DNA of 64,000 nucleotides, taken from contig JAFEMH010003637.1 in assembly GCA_022495995.1 (NCBI GenBank), forward strand, positions 62,001 through 126,000. The letters are read 5' to 3'. Positions 21,849 to 32,380 of this stretch are shown here, one piece after another (positions within the stretch are counted from its first letter, which is position 1; each line of letters begins with the position of its first letter). This DNA comes from Adenophora triphylla var. japonica (lineage: Eukaryota; Streptophyta; Magnoliopsida; Asterales; Campanulaceae). The notes under the pieces are model-generated. The model worked only from the letters and a program-made list of their open reading frames with translations. It searched no databases and was not told the origin of the DNA. Position numbers and translations under genes: made by a program.

Positions 21849-23100
21849 CCTAGGGAACCAAAATATAGGAAGAAATACTCATAATTTCTCTTATCAAATA
21901 TAAACATGGAACAACAAAAAAAGAAAATAGAGGGCAGATGATCCTACAATCTGCAACCAGTATTAACAAAATGAATAAATACCTTTAATTGCCTCAAAAC
22001 TTGTAAGAACAATGTTTGAAGAGATTACACAGAAGCTAATACAGAAAAATGACTAGCAATGCAGGTCTTTGAGGACTTTGCTTAGAGCTATGGCAAAAGA
22101 GATAGATTGGCCTGTCAAGCAATCTTTTTATCTCAACTAAATCTCAATTCTAGAAAATTTGTAACAAAGAACAACAACACGGAACAATCAACTACTACAC
22201 AGATTGACTGCCACTATTACACTCTTAGTGAAAATGGGGAAATCAAACACACACATAAACAGAAAAAAATACAATATTATACATACATAGAAGAATTCTA
22301 ACCGAAACTAAGCTAAAATATACTCTCTCCGTCCCACCTCAAATCGGACTTATTTCCCTTTTGGTCCGTCCCACCTAAAACCGGAATACACAAAATGGCA
22401 AAGATTCTTCACTATTCCTCCCACTCATACTATCTCCTACTTTACTTTTATACTCACAACACCAATCAACTTACTATTCCTCCCACTCATTCTCTCTCAT
22501 ACTTTAATTTTCATACTCACAACACCTTTCTCCTACCTCACTTTTCCTTAATGACCGTGCCCACAAAGCTAGTCTAATTTGAGGTGGGACGGAGGGAGTA
22601 TGAATCAAGACAAATTCATTTTCAACTAGTATCATCTTTTTGTTCCACAGCTTCCTCAAAAAACCAAACAATCACTCACTATTAAATCAATATCAGAAGC
22701 CTGATTTTAACAGAATCTACTTGAACATTGACCCCAAAAAAATCATCATAAAATAAACAACAACCTGCTGCAACACAAATACAGCTATTAAAAAAAAAAA
22801 AACACTTCCAAAAAAAAAAAATCAACAGCTAAAGTATTAAAATTACACTAAAAATAGAATAAATCTTCACAATTACAATAAAAAGTTGGAAACATGAAAA
22901 GGGGGCAGAGAAAATACCAGTAAATTACGTAGGAAGATTAAAAGATTTCTGTACGAAGGTAAATTTTGCAAAAAATGGGTGAAAACTGAAAAGGGTTTGC
23001 TTTTTCTTGAGAAGAAATGAGCTCAATCTTGATTGAACATTACTTTACCGACCCTCGCCTCATCTGTTTGTTTTCTTGTTGGAGAGAAAAGGGTCGGGAC
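21849..23100 (-). other. 5' UTR and 5' UTR intron of the RING-H2 gene
   Basis: On the minus strand CCCTAG|G lies one base before the ATG, an acceptor, and CTG|GTATTT at 22918-22917 is a plausible donor. The leader exon would be about 23100-22918, with a ~1.07 kb intron in the leader carrying a Stowaway MITE. Leader introns are common for plant housekeeping genes. Inferred from splice signals only. Confidence 0.55.
22323..22598. mobile_element. Stowaway-type MITE in the RING-gene leader intron
   Basis: CTCTCTCCGTCCCACCTCAA after TA (22321-22322), ending TTGAGGTGGGACGGAGGGAG before TA (22599-22600). The terminal ~25 bp are complementary, and the interior CTCATTCTCTCTCATAC block is shared with family members. 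Confidence 0.9.
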
Positions 23101-23490
23101 AGAGAGAGAGCGATTATTTTCTTGTTTACAATATTATTAGGAAAAAATAGGATGACCCCCTTTGTGGTAATGTGGTTTTAGCTATCACATTTCACTATTT
23201 CTCAAAATAATTTTTCTATTTTTTTAATTATTAATATGAAGGTATTTTAAATATAATTTTAATTTTATATTGATTTAATTATCCAAATGAACATCTAAGA
23301 ATTGTTGTCGATAGTGTTAATAATAAATTCGATATAAGGAAATCTGAGTTGACGAGAAAACGTCCACCAATCATCTCAAAATCCCCAAAACTTCTTTGTT
23401 CAATAACAACATTGACTTCCACTTTGTTGTGAGAGAATACGAGATTCGTCGCAACTGGAAAATGAACAAAACAACAAACAAACACACATA
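23101..23490. other. Intergenic between RING gene promoter and MITE
   Basis: Probable promoter of the minus-strand RING gene (AG-rich GACAGAGAGAGAGCG near 23098-23112), then AT-rich sequence. No gene seen; small open frames lack support. Confidence 0.4.
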
Positions 23491-23764
23491 CTCCCTCCGT
23501 CCCGCTACAAATCGCACACTTTCTATTTTGGGTGTCCCATTACAAATCGCACACTTTCTAAAATGACAAAAAATCTTTACTATTCCCTCCACTCATTCTC
23601 TCTCCTACATTATTTTAATACTCACAACACCATTATAATTTACTATTTTCTCCACTCATTCTCTCTCCTATTTTACTTTTACGCTCACAACATTTATATC
23701 ATTATTTTTTTCCTTAATCCCCGCGCAAACAGTAACAGTGCGGTTACTAGCGGGACGGAGGGAG
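23491..23764. mobile_element. Stowaway-type MITE
   Basis: CTCCCTCCGTCCCGCTACAA after TA (23489-23490), ending ACTAGCGGGACGGAGGGAG before TA (23765-23766). The interior CTCACAACACCATTATAATT block is shared with 8157 and, inverted, with 27678 and 34096. Confidence 0.9.
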
Positions 23765-23936
23765 TAGGCTTTAAACGACATGGAGAAAACAACTGTTCTC
23801 AACAAAGAGGAGAAAACAACGGCTATCAACGAACGAACGAATGAGATAATTTATTATATAACAAAAGAAAAAAATATTAACAAAACAATTTTGTTTGTAA
23901 TCTCAATAGATTTGAGATTATAAACAAGGAGAGTTA

Positions 23937-24116
23937 ACAATAGTATAAATCACAACATGTCACCTCAGCCATGTGAACAGTACAATGAACAGTTTCAAAT
24001 GTCAAAATTTTCATTTCGCCCTCACTAAGTTATCCCTTTCCCATTTTGTCCTTTAAAAAAAATATTTTTTAATTAGAAAAAAAAAACGCATGTCCTCGAA
24101 CACAGGCTTTTACTAG
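23937..24116 (+). mobile_element. Mini-Helitron copy, degenerate
   Basis: Related to the minus-strand copy at 8456-8630: shared ATAGTATAAAT start, ACTGTTCATTGTAC (inverted here), TTAGTGAGGGC (inverted), then a decayed hairpin (GCATGTCCTCGAACACAGG) and CTTTTACTAG, with T following. The 5' TC has been lost. Confidence 0.65.
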
Positions 24117-24475
24117 TTAGTTCATAATATTACCCTCATTCATAATGAGTGATGTAATTTATATTGAGCCCTAAGATTTGGGCTTTTGTCCACCATATTT
24201 TTTTATACAAAGAACTTTACAATGCTCTCATCCAATCTTCAACGTGGCCCATATTTTTTTATAGAAAAAACTTTACATGAATACTGTTTGGGTCATACTT
24301 AATTAGTCCAGTCATTTATATTGGGCCCTAAGCTTTGGGCTTCTGTCCACCATTCTTGTCCATTCAGAAAAATGAAAACCACATTCAAAAAATGAATGAT
24401 TAAAATGAAGACAATTCTTAGTGGGCTCCACAAATAGTCATTCAAACTTGTACTCTCCCCATGATAGCAATCTAG
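24117..24475. repeat. Tandem duplication (~158-bp spacing)
   Basis: A ~40-bp segment with GAGCCCTAAGATTTGGGCTT near 24165 recurs as GGGCCCTAAGCTTTGGGCTT near 24323, each followed by TGTCCACCAT. The rest is AT-rich and non-coding. Confidence 0.5.
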
Positions 24476-25212
24476 TAAGCCCGTAGGTGGTTCGGTTCAA
24501 ATCGCGGTTTGAAATCGAATCAAATCAAATTATGCAGTTTAGTTTGGTTTTTAAGCAATAGTGGTTTGGTTCAGTTTCGAAAATTGTCAAATCGTGTGGT
24601 TTGATTTGATCTGCGGTCTGGACCCCCAAACCACGGTTCAAACCGCGAGATCGAACCAGCAAACCAAATCGATAAATCAAACCACCAAACCGTTCAATAT
24701 TAACCATAAATATGCATATCTTTTATCTTCACCTTACATTTAGATTGAAAACCCCTAATTCTATTCATGAGTTTTAGCCCATAACCCTTTTTTCTTTTGG
24801 TTAATCTTCATGTAATGATGTTAATTCACTCTTTAGCACATACCATTACAAGTACTCAAATGACATGTTGTTATCATAAACATTGAAGCACAATTTCAAG
24901 TTGTGTTTAAATACAGAATCTCCTAAGTTATGTCTGAAAAATTTAAACAAACATAACAATGAATTGTGTAGTCTGAAACCATGTCTATTATAATATAATG
25001 GCCGGAGTGAATTTGGCATTTCATTTTCCCACTCACATTTGGAACATTCTGGAAGCCACTGTCTTAGCGTATCTTATTCCGGCCGCTCCATCTTCTTCTC
25101 TCTCTCCTCCCTTTCGTCACTGCAAACCCTCTATCTATTTCATCCCCTTTCTCTCTCTCTTTCTCTCCAAACACTCCATTTCCACATTGCCTCCTCCTCT
25201 CCCACATCCCTA

Positions 25213-25214
<2 letters not shown>

Positions 25215-25303
<89 letters not shown>
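25215..25303 (+). repeat. (CT)n microsatellite, ~89 bp
   Basis: Uninterrupted CT dinucleotides, preceded by a pyrimidine-rich region from about 25090. Could mark a former 5' leader of a captured gene fragment; no intact coding region follows. Confidence 0.9.
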
Positions 25304-25306
<3 letters not shown>

Positions 25307-25757
25307 CTTTCAAATTTTGAGTGATTTCTATCAATTGCATTCTTGGTGTGCATAGAACTTATATTTAGGGCATCATTGATTAGCTTTTCACAATCTATCT
25401 CCCTCTCTCTAAAGCCTCTGTTAAATTCTATCTTGAATCCCTAATATGAATTGTATTTGATTCTTTCTTAATTTTACTCTAACTAATTAAATTATTTCTA
25501 TTTTTGATTTCAAATTCAAATCCCCTCTTTTTTGTTTTTTGTTTCGAGATGCAGTGTCAATATGGTAGGTTAGAATTTTGGTGACTTTGTTTCGTACTGC
25601 TTTGGTGTTACTCATTTGTTAGTAAGCTCTTAGATTCTTTCAGTTTTCTTTTACTAAGTTTTTACTTTTCCTTTTACAGCAAAGGCATTGAATTGCAATT
25701 GTATTTGCTGAGGCTATCGAGATATCTTCCGTGGCTTTGCATGTTTTCAAGCACTAA

Positions 25758-26403
25758 GGGTGCGCTCCCGAGTTTTTAAATGAGAGGGAGGGAAGGAAAG
25801 GGAAGGGAAGGGAGGGGAAGGAAAGAGAGGAAATGAAATTTAAAATTCTTCCCGTGTGCTCCCGAGTTAGGAGAGAAAGGGAAGGAAACACTCAAATTTC
25901 CCTCCCCATGCTCCCGAGTTTTGGGAGGAATAGAAAGGAAATAAACACAAATTACGTTTTTACCCTTATCATGGAGGATAAAGTTTTTTTGTTTTTTGTT
26001 TTTTTTTTGTACCAGGACGTCAATTTGGAATTATGAAAAATAAAGTTTTTTTTTTTTACAGTGACGTCAAATTGAAATTATGAAAAATAAAGTTTTTTTT
26101 TTATCAGGACGTCAAATTGGAATTGTGAAAAATATTTATTTTTTTTTGTGAGGCTTATATATGAGAGACTGGGAGGGTAAAACTGAAATTATGAAAAATA
26201 GGCATCAAACTCCATTTCCTTCCTCTCATTTCTCCCCGTTTTTGGAAGGATTGGTTTGGAGGGAAATGACCCTGTCATTTCCTCCCATTTCCTCTCCTTC
26301 CCCTCCAACCAAAAACTCAGGAGCAAATTTTTGAAAGGAAATCAATTTGATTTCCTACCTTTTCCTTCCCTCCCCCTCCAATTTTGGACTCGGGAGTGGA
26401 CCC
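25758..26403. mobile_element. Tourist-like (PIF/Harbinger) MITE with TAA TSD
   Basis: TIRs GGGTGCGCTCCCGAGTTTTT (left) and, inverted, GGGTCCACTCCCGAGTCCAA (right), flanked by TAA at 25755-25757 and 26404-26406. The interior has three ~60-bp tandem units with the core GACGTCAA(A)TTG(A/G)AATT and purine-rich GGGAGGGAAG tracts. 646 bp, non-coding. Confidence 0.75.
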
Positions 26404-26629
26404 TAAAGGTCTGTAGTTATTTATCTCTGTTTTAAATTTATGGGTTTCAATAAATTCAAGAATCTAACAATGTAATTTACATTTTGGGATTATTTGTTAT
26501 ATTAGATAAAATGTTAGGTTTGGAGTGTGGAAGCACAGTTAGGAAGATTTGGAAATTTTCAATTAATACAGTTAGTCTTTTACCCAATTTCTTAACTTAA
26601 TTCCAAGTGTTCACAACAAACGTGTTCAG

Positions 26630-26737
26630 GTGAGTTCTTTGGAGTCTGCCAGAAGCTTGGGTTCGATCTTGATGAGGCCATTCTTCTTCTTCTCAGTCTT
26701 CAAATTAAGTCTGATGTTCTCAAATTTAATCGGGTAT
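26630..26737 (+). pseudogene. Possible captured exon fragment (unidentified)
   Basis: Between a possible acceptor (GTTCAG) and a possible donor (CGG|GTATTT) there are ~34 open codons (GEFFGVCQKLGFDLDEAILL then LLSLQIKSDVLKFNR). It looks coding-like but I do not recognise it. Its position inside the Helitron would fit gene-fragment capture. Weak evidence. Confidence 0.3.
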
Positions 26738-27677
26738 TTCCAAAAGTTCCCGTCCTATTTGTTGTACAACATTTTCTTTTAAGAAAAATAAATTGTATTG
26801 TTCTAAAACTAAGTTGTTAGCATGTGTTTGTACCTTAAATTAACTTATTATTTGTATCAGTCTCTGACTCCAAGATTCATGAAGAAAGAGACTTTGGGTT
26901 ATAAGTTGGACATCTTTTAAACCTTTGCTGGTCCTTGGGGAGGGAAGTTGTGGTGGGGTGTGGGGATGGAATGCGAGGCCGTCGTGTCAATTTGGGCTTT
27001 GGCTTCTGTTATTTGGTCAAGCGAAACTATCATATGTACTCAAGAAGGCTTCAGATTCTCTTAAGATACGCCCTTCCCTCTTACTCTTTTAGGGACTTTT
27101 TTGTTTCAAATTTTAATTTGCTTTGCACCTTTTTAGATTGTGATTTTGAACTCGAAATGGCTTTTGGATCAGCAAGTTTGTGCAAAATCACTATAATTCT
27201 CATTTTCATACACGTCAATGACATGTGAATTAAGACTTCTCCATATAGAGTATATTGTGGTTGAAACATATCACTCTTCTGACATATCTTTAAGGTTGAT
27301 GTTAGAATCTCTAATGTTGAATTAATAAATGAACTATTTCTTTTATTTCATCAAATTTCACAGCCAAGTAAAGAGTCCACTTTTGATTTTTTACTTTTTT
27401 CCGGTAACTTGATTTCCTAAAAAGGGCAAATCCCGGTGTGTCAAGCGCTTCCCCCCCCCAAGCGAAAATTGGGAGAGGAAATCATTTGCTAGAACCATTT
27501 ATTTATCTTTACAAAATTATAGAAGTTGGAATTCATAGTACTTTTAACAATTGATCTTTTATCACCTAAGGCAGAATAGCTGCATGTCGAATGTCGAATA
27601 TGATTTGATATATGACTACGTTGACTTTTAGATATAGAGAGTGAAATCTATGAGTAAAATGCTGGGAGTATTATATA

Positions 27678-27962
27678 CTCCCTCCGTATCGAAACATAAT
27701 TTACAAACATTGTTTGCACTGATTTTAAGGAGGGAGTATTATATTGAAAGTGTTGTGAGTGTGAAAATAAAATAGGAGAGAGAATGAGTGGAGAGAATAG
27801 TAAATTATAATGGTGTTGTGAGTATTAAAATAATGTAGGAGAGAGAATGAGTGGAGGGAATAGTAAAGATTCCTTTTTATTTTAGGTAAGTTTTAAATGT
27901 GTGAAGTAAGTTTTGGGACGCCCAAAAAAAAAAGTGTGAAGATTGTTCCGGGACGGAGGGAG
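27678..27962. mobile_element. Stowaway-type MITE with internal terminus
   Basis: CTCCCTCCGTATCGAAACAT after TA (27676-27677), ending TTCCGGGACGGAGGGAG before TA (27963-27964). A second AAGGAGGGAGTA terminus at ~27729-27740 suggests one MITE landed in or recombined with another. The interior GGAGAGAGAATGAGTGGAG blocks are as in the family. Confidence 0.8.
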
Positions 27963-28234
27963 TATATGCGTTATGTTCCAAAGACAATGTCACAATATGT
28001 TAAGTTTATGTTTTGTAATGATGTTTTGCATATTGTACTTTCTGGCTTTGGGACCGGAGAGCAACACTTGAAACTCACCACAATTAGGTTTCAGAACATT
28101 TTCCCAGCAATTGATATCAATACTACTGTGAGTGAAAAGAGAACATCAATCAATACTGGGCTGCATCTTAAGCATCATCTTTAAAAAGGCCAATGTTGTC
28201 ATCAATTGTATATTAATTGTATATTGCTCTGTTG

Positions 28235-28324
28235 AGGGTAACTACTCGTGATAGGTTAAAGATATTAGTATGTGATGAAGATGGAAAGACTGTGGATGAA
28301 ACAACAAATGTTGTTTACAAATAA
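28235..28324 (+). pseudogene. Helitron helicase (Pif1-like) C-terminal remnant
   Basis: An open 29-codon stretch ending in TAA reads RVTTRDRLKILVCDEDGKTV followed by DETTNVVYK. This is the recognisable end of plant Helitron Rep/helicase proteins (motif VI region R-V-T-x-R-x-x-L then CDEDG...TTNVVYK). Upstream helicase motifs are absent, so the rest was lost. Confidence 0.8.
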
Positions 28325-28724
28325 AATTTTCAAAATTTGTAGTTGTTATTGTTAATTTCATTATGAATATTTTTAATGACATTTTTAGCAACTTTTTTTA
28401 TTTAGTTTTCGTTATTTCTCACAGTTTATTGGTCGTGCGTTTAACGCACAGGTGTTATACTAGTTCTAATTAATAGTTCAAGCAATGTTCTATTTCATGG
28501 TTCGAACCATAGTTGAATTGTGATTTAAACCGTGATTTGAATCGTAAAATCAATCTGCGGTTCGAATCAAATCGAACCAAACTATGATGGTTTGGTTAGA
28601 CTCGATTTGATTTTTTTTATGATTCAATTCAATTTGAAATTTTGTCAAACCGATTACTAATAGTTCGATTCGTAAATTAAACCAAACCAAACCAAACCAA
28701 ATCATTTACGGCCCTACAACCTAG

Positions 28725-30138
28725 CAATTAATTTGTTGCATCTTTTATGATGAAAAGAACTCTCCACCCATTTGTTTTTAACAAAATCAATTTAACCACC
28801 CCCTCCCCTCCTCTCCCCTCCCCTCCCCTCCGTCCCTCACCCAACCTATTCACTTTCCAAATTTAAATGGTTCACATGTCGTACGGCGCCAAATTGCATG
28901 TCTATAAACCTTTTGAATCAAATTACTTTATTTATTTGGGAATTTTACCGAATATTTTTCCTTTCGGATAAATTACTCCCTCTCAAATTTCTCATTAATT
29001 TAAATATTTCATAAATTTTTATGCATTATTATATTATACTGCATTTTATATGCATTATTTATGAGACATTCTCCCAATTTATTTATTGTTGCCATCTATT
29101 TAATTTTCTAAAATAAAATAAAACAAAACATGTCCCTATTTCTTCACATCAGCTTCAACAATTTCCCCATCCAAGTGTTCAAAGTGCAAATTACAATCCT
29201 TAAATCACCGAACAAATAGATGATCATAACCGTTCTGATGAAGAGAACTTTTTAAATAGATGTTGCAGCTGTCTTGTCAATAATTTTTTTTAAATTCATT
29301 TTTAACAACTCCCCGTCTCACTCCACTCACCACCCCCTGCCACCCAACCTCCCTTTAGTCAAAAAAAAAAATCATTTTAATTTATTTTTAAAATGATTAA
29401 TTTTTTTTTTTTTACCCGACGGGGGGTGGGGGGTCGGGGGCAGGTAGGGGGGCAAGGGGTGGTGGTGGTGAGTGGGGTGGGGTGGGGTGGGGTGGGAAGT
29501 TATTAAAAAATAAATTTAACATGAAAATTATTTTTATTAAACACATTAAAATATTTTTCGAAAAATATTTTCCTTACCAAACAATCGAAAGCATGTTTAT
29601 CTCATTTTTCGAAAAATATTTTTATTTTTTGAAAAATATTTTGCAAGAAATTATTTTTCGAAATCGTTTTACGCTAAACAAACGGAGCCTTAATTTCTTA
29701 CCAAAACAAAATCAATCTTAACTTGACATTCTTGATAATATACCCCGATATGATTTGACACGCATAAATTCAAATAATCACCAAAAATAGGAAGAAATAA
29801 TAAATATTGTGAGAATCAGATTACTCCGTCGTACGCCTAATTACGCGTATAATAGACTTTAAAAGGAAAATTAGGTGTTTTTTTTTTTGCTTAAACTCGT
29901 TCGCCTACAACTTTATCTGTTTTTTCATCGCCAGAAAATAATTAAATTAATTTACGCCGACGTATTAATTTAGCTGAACAAACTAAAACCTAACCATCTC
30001 GAGACTTGACACAAATACTATGAGTTATGATACAAACGGGTGCCGCCTTTGGTTCTGGTAACCGAAAGGGAAAGGGAAAAAAATAAATAAATTATTTATT
30101 AAGCTATTATTTAAGTTGGTTACGTGAACCTATCAAGA
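28725..30138. other. Repeat-rich intergenic region with C- and G-rich tracts
   Basis: No gene. CCCCTCCCCTCCTCTCCCCT-type tract at 28798-28832; C-rich 29310-29355 and G-rich 29415-29494 (GGGGTGGGGTGGGGTGGGG core) are roughly complementary. Around 29545-29665 the palindrome AATATTTTTCGAAAAATATT and relatives recur, ending in a MITE-like AAACGGAGCC terminus near 29680-29691 with no partner found. Confidence 0.5.
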
Positions 30139-30147
30139 TATAGAAAA

Positions 30148-31005
30148 TAGAATTGTTATATAAACCCGTAAAATTGTTGAGTAAACCCGTAAAGCTAAAA
30201 ACACCCCAAAAAATTAAAACAAACCCCTCACTTTTCCCTTTATACCCCCACTCACTCACACACCCACACCCATTAACCCTTTCATTTACTCTCTCTCACC
30301 CACACCATCCACCACCATTTTTAGAGAGAGAAAGAGAAAGAATCAGTTTGAGAGAAAAAAAAAAAGAAGAAATCAACTAATTTTTAGAGAGAGAGTGTGA
30401 GAAATTTCGATTTTCGGTTCGATTGCATTTAAAATTCTGGATTTGGGTGGTTCGGTCGCTACCAACCGAACTTTTTAAAAATTTCGGCAAACCAGAGCCG
30501 AACTTTTTAAAAATTTCGGTCGGGTGTGGCCGAACTTTTTCAATATTTTCGGCCGGGGGTGGCCGAACTTTTTCAAAATAGACTAATTTTTAAAAATTTC
30601 GGCCGGGTGTGGCTGAACTTTTTTAATATTTTCGACCGGGGTTGGCCGAACCTGAACTGAATTTCGGTCACTACTGGCCGAATTTTTGCAAAACGGAAAA
30701 AAACCAAAAGTTTAACAAATTTATATGTAGGAGGAAAGGGAGGTAGTGATTTTTTGATGTTTGAGAAATGAGAGTAGGAGGAAAGGGAGGGAGGTAATTT
30801 TTTATGCAAAAAAAAATGAAGAGGGTGAGATTAATGGTGAAAAATGGGAAAGGTGGGGAAGATGGGTGAAAAATTGATTAGGGGGGAAGGTGGGATAATG
30901 GGGGTATGAATTAGGGGTGGAAAAGTAATTTCATTTGATGGCATAATTGTAATTTGTGCATTACGGGTTTACTCAACAATTTTACGGGTTTATATAACAA
31001 TTCTC
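30148..31005. mobile_element. Mutator-like non-autonomous element with exact 9-bp TSD
   Basis: TIRs of about 47 bp (AGAATTGTTATATAAACCCG ... GTTGAGTAAACCCGTAA on the left, its inverse at 30961-31005 on the right), flanked by TATAGAAAA at 30139-30147 and 31006-31014. 858 bp. The interior holds a purine-rich AGAGAGAAAGAGAAAG tract and an array of TTCGGCC..GGCCGAA hairpin units at about 30415-30690. No transposase. Confidence 0.85.
30415..30690 (+). repeat. Array of TTCGG...CCGAA hairpin units
   Basis: About seven irregular 30-60-bp units, typically TTTCGGCCGGG(T/G)GTGGCC then GAACTTTTT. In several units TTCGGCC and GGCCGAA are self-complementary around a 5-6 nt loop. Spacers are A/T runs. Lies inside the Mutator-like element. 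Confidence 0.75.
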
Positions 31006-31062
31006 TATAGAAAAAAGTAAATTATTTACTCTCTCTCAGGTCTTTTAAAGAATGAACGGGGA

Positions 31063-31631
31063 GTTGGTATTATAAAAAATGCATTTTTTTTAATATTAAG
31101 GAAAATTATTTTTACACTGGCACTTAATAATATATTTACTGACACTCTTCATACTGACACTTTTTTATACTAACACTGACATTTTTTGACCCTACACTGA
31201 CACTTAATAATATATGCATTGACACTTTTTACATTGACACTTTGTTACACTAACACTGACACTTTTTTACACTAATACTGGCACCTAATAATACATGCAC
31301 TGAATCTTTACAATGGCACTTTGTTACACTAACGCTGGCACTTAATAATGCATGTACTGACACTTTTTACACTGGCACTTTGTTACATTACTGACACTTT
31401 TTAAACTTTGTTACTCTAACACTGACACTAGCGGGGGAATCAAAACACGTTTTTTTCTAACCTTGAGAAAAAACGCGTTTTTTGTAAGATTTTGACTAGC
31501 GGGGGAATCAAAACACTTTTTTACACTGGCACTTTTTAAACTTTGTTACTCTAATACTGACACTAGCGGGGGAATCAAAACACGTTTTTTCTAACCTTGA
31601 GAAAAAACGCGTTTTTTGTAAGATTTTGACT
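31063..31631 (+). mobile_element. Minisatellite-bearing DNA element, copy A
   Basis: Ends in imperfect inverted repeats (left TATTATAAAAAATGCATTTT; right, inverted, GTCAAAATCTTACAAAAAAC). The interior is a degenerate minisatellite of ACACTGACACTTTTT / CACTTAATAATATATGCA units. The right terminus (CTAGCGGGGGAATCAAAACA to TAAGATTTTGAC) is duplicated at 31425-31498 and 31558-31631. A related copy in the other orientation lies at 61504-62133. Superfamily not determined. Confidence 0.6.
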
Positions 31632-31805
31632 ATTGTTGATGGTTTAACAATAACAAGCTTTAGATTTTAATTTGTATAATTAAATCAACTTAAAATTATT
31701 GTTCAAAATTTCTTTGTAATAATAACAAAAAAATGAGAAGATCATTTTGAGACAGAGAGAATATTATGCTTTGGCTTTAGTCACAGGAACCTATCGACTA
31801 ACAAG

Positions 31806-32169
31806 TAGGGATGGCCAAATCGGACCGGAATCGGATCGAAACGGGAAAATCGGACCGGAACCGGATCGGAAAAGCCCGGAACCGTCATGAACCGTCACGA
31901 AAATCGGAACCGGTTTGGAGCCGGGCCGGTTAAGGGTCACCAAAATGGTGAATCGGACCGGAAAAAGCCCGAAACCGGACGAAAATTAATTGTTTTTCAA
32001 TAGAATCGGACCGGAAAAAAGCCGGAACCGGACGAACCGGGGAGAAAACCGAAATCGGATTAACCGAAACCGTGAGCAATCCGGGCCGATTAAGAATCAT
32101 ACATTTTTCGAACCGAAACCGGCGGTTCCGAATCAAAATCGGGCCCAAAACCGATTTTGATCATCCCTA
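31806..32169. mobile_element. hAT MITE with exact 8-bp TSD and CCGGAA arrays
   Basis: TIRs TAGGGATGGCCAAATCGG and, inverted, TAGGGATGATCAAAATCGG, flanked by CTAACAAG at 31798-31805 and 32170-32177. The interior is dominated by repeats of (A/T)CGGACCGGAA / AACCGG, like the sub-ends of the autonomous-type hAT at 37600-50866. 364 bp. Confidence 0.9.
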
Positions 32170-32380
32170 CTAACAAGATATACTGAAGTTGCAAAATAAA
32201 TGTTGTATTTGATTTGTTTGTCAACATAATTATGGAAAATAATTTATTTGTAAATATACTAATTCATGTTTCTTATTTAGAAGCGATGCAATTATTTTAG
32301 AAACGATAAAAAAAAAGTGTGACTTAATAACAGAAAAATAAATCATTCATGAAACTATAGCTTAGGTAACCTAATTTAAA

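Larger units (their letters stand above)
24984..28463 (+). mobile_element. Helitron, ~3.5 kb, with helicase remnant
   Basis: The 5' end TCTATTATAATATAATGGCC matches the TCTATA-type starts of the other Helitrons here. The 3' end is a hairpin (GTGCGTT-TAACGCAC, 28434-28449) followed by AGGTGTTATACTAG and T. A helicase C-terminal remnant sits ~140 bp inside the 3' end, its normal position. Flanking base at the 5' side is G rather than A, so the start is less certain than the end. It contains a Tourist-like MITE, a Stowaway, a (CT)n tract and possible gene fragments. Confidence 0.65.
24476..28716. mobile_element. hAT-like element split by a Helitron
   Basis: Left terminus TAAGCCCGTAGGTGGTTCGG at 24476 and right terminus ATTTACGGCCCTA ending 28716 are imperfect TIRs. 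Flanks are CAATCTAG (24468-24475) and CAACCTAG (28717-28724), an 8-bp TSD with one mismatch. Both sub-ends carry dense AACC/GGTT-type motifs (e.g. AACCACGGTTCAAACCGCG near 24630; AACCAAACCAAACCAAACC near 28680). About 760 bp without the Helitron; no transposase. Confidence 0.7.

Noticed and set aside
24998..25324. 108-codon frame with Leu-Ser repeats
   Set aside because: Most of it is the (CT)n tract; the first ~35 codons lack recognisable homology. Kept only as a possible captured leader.
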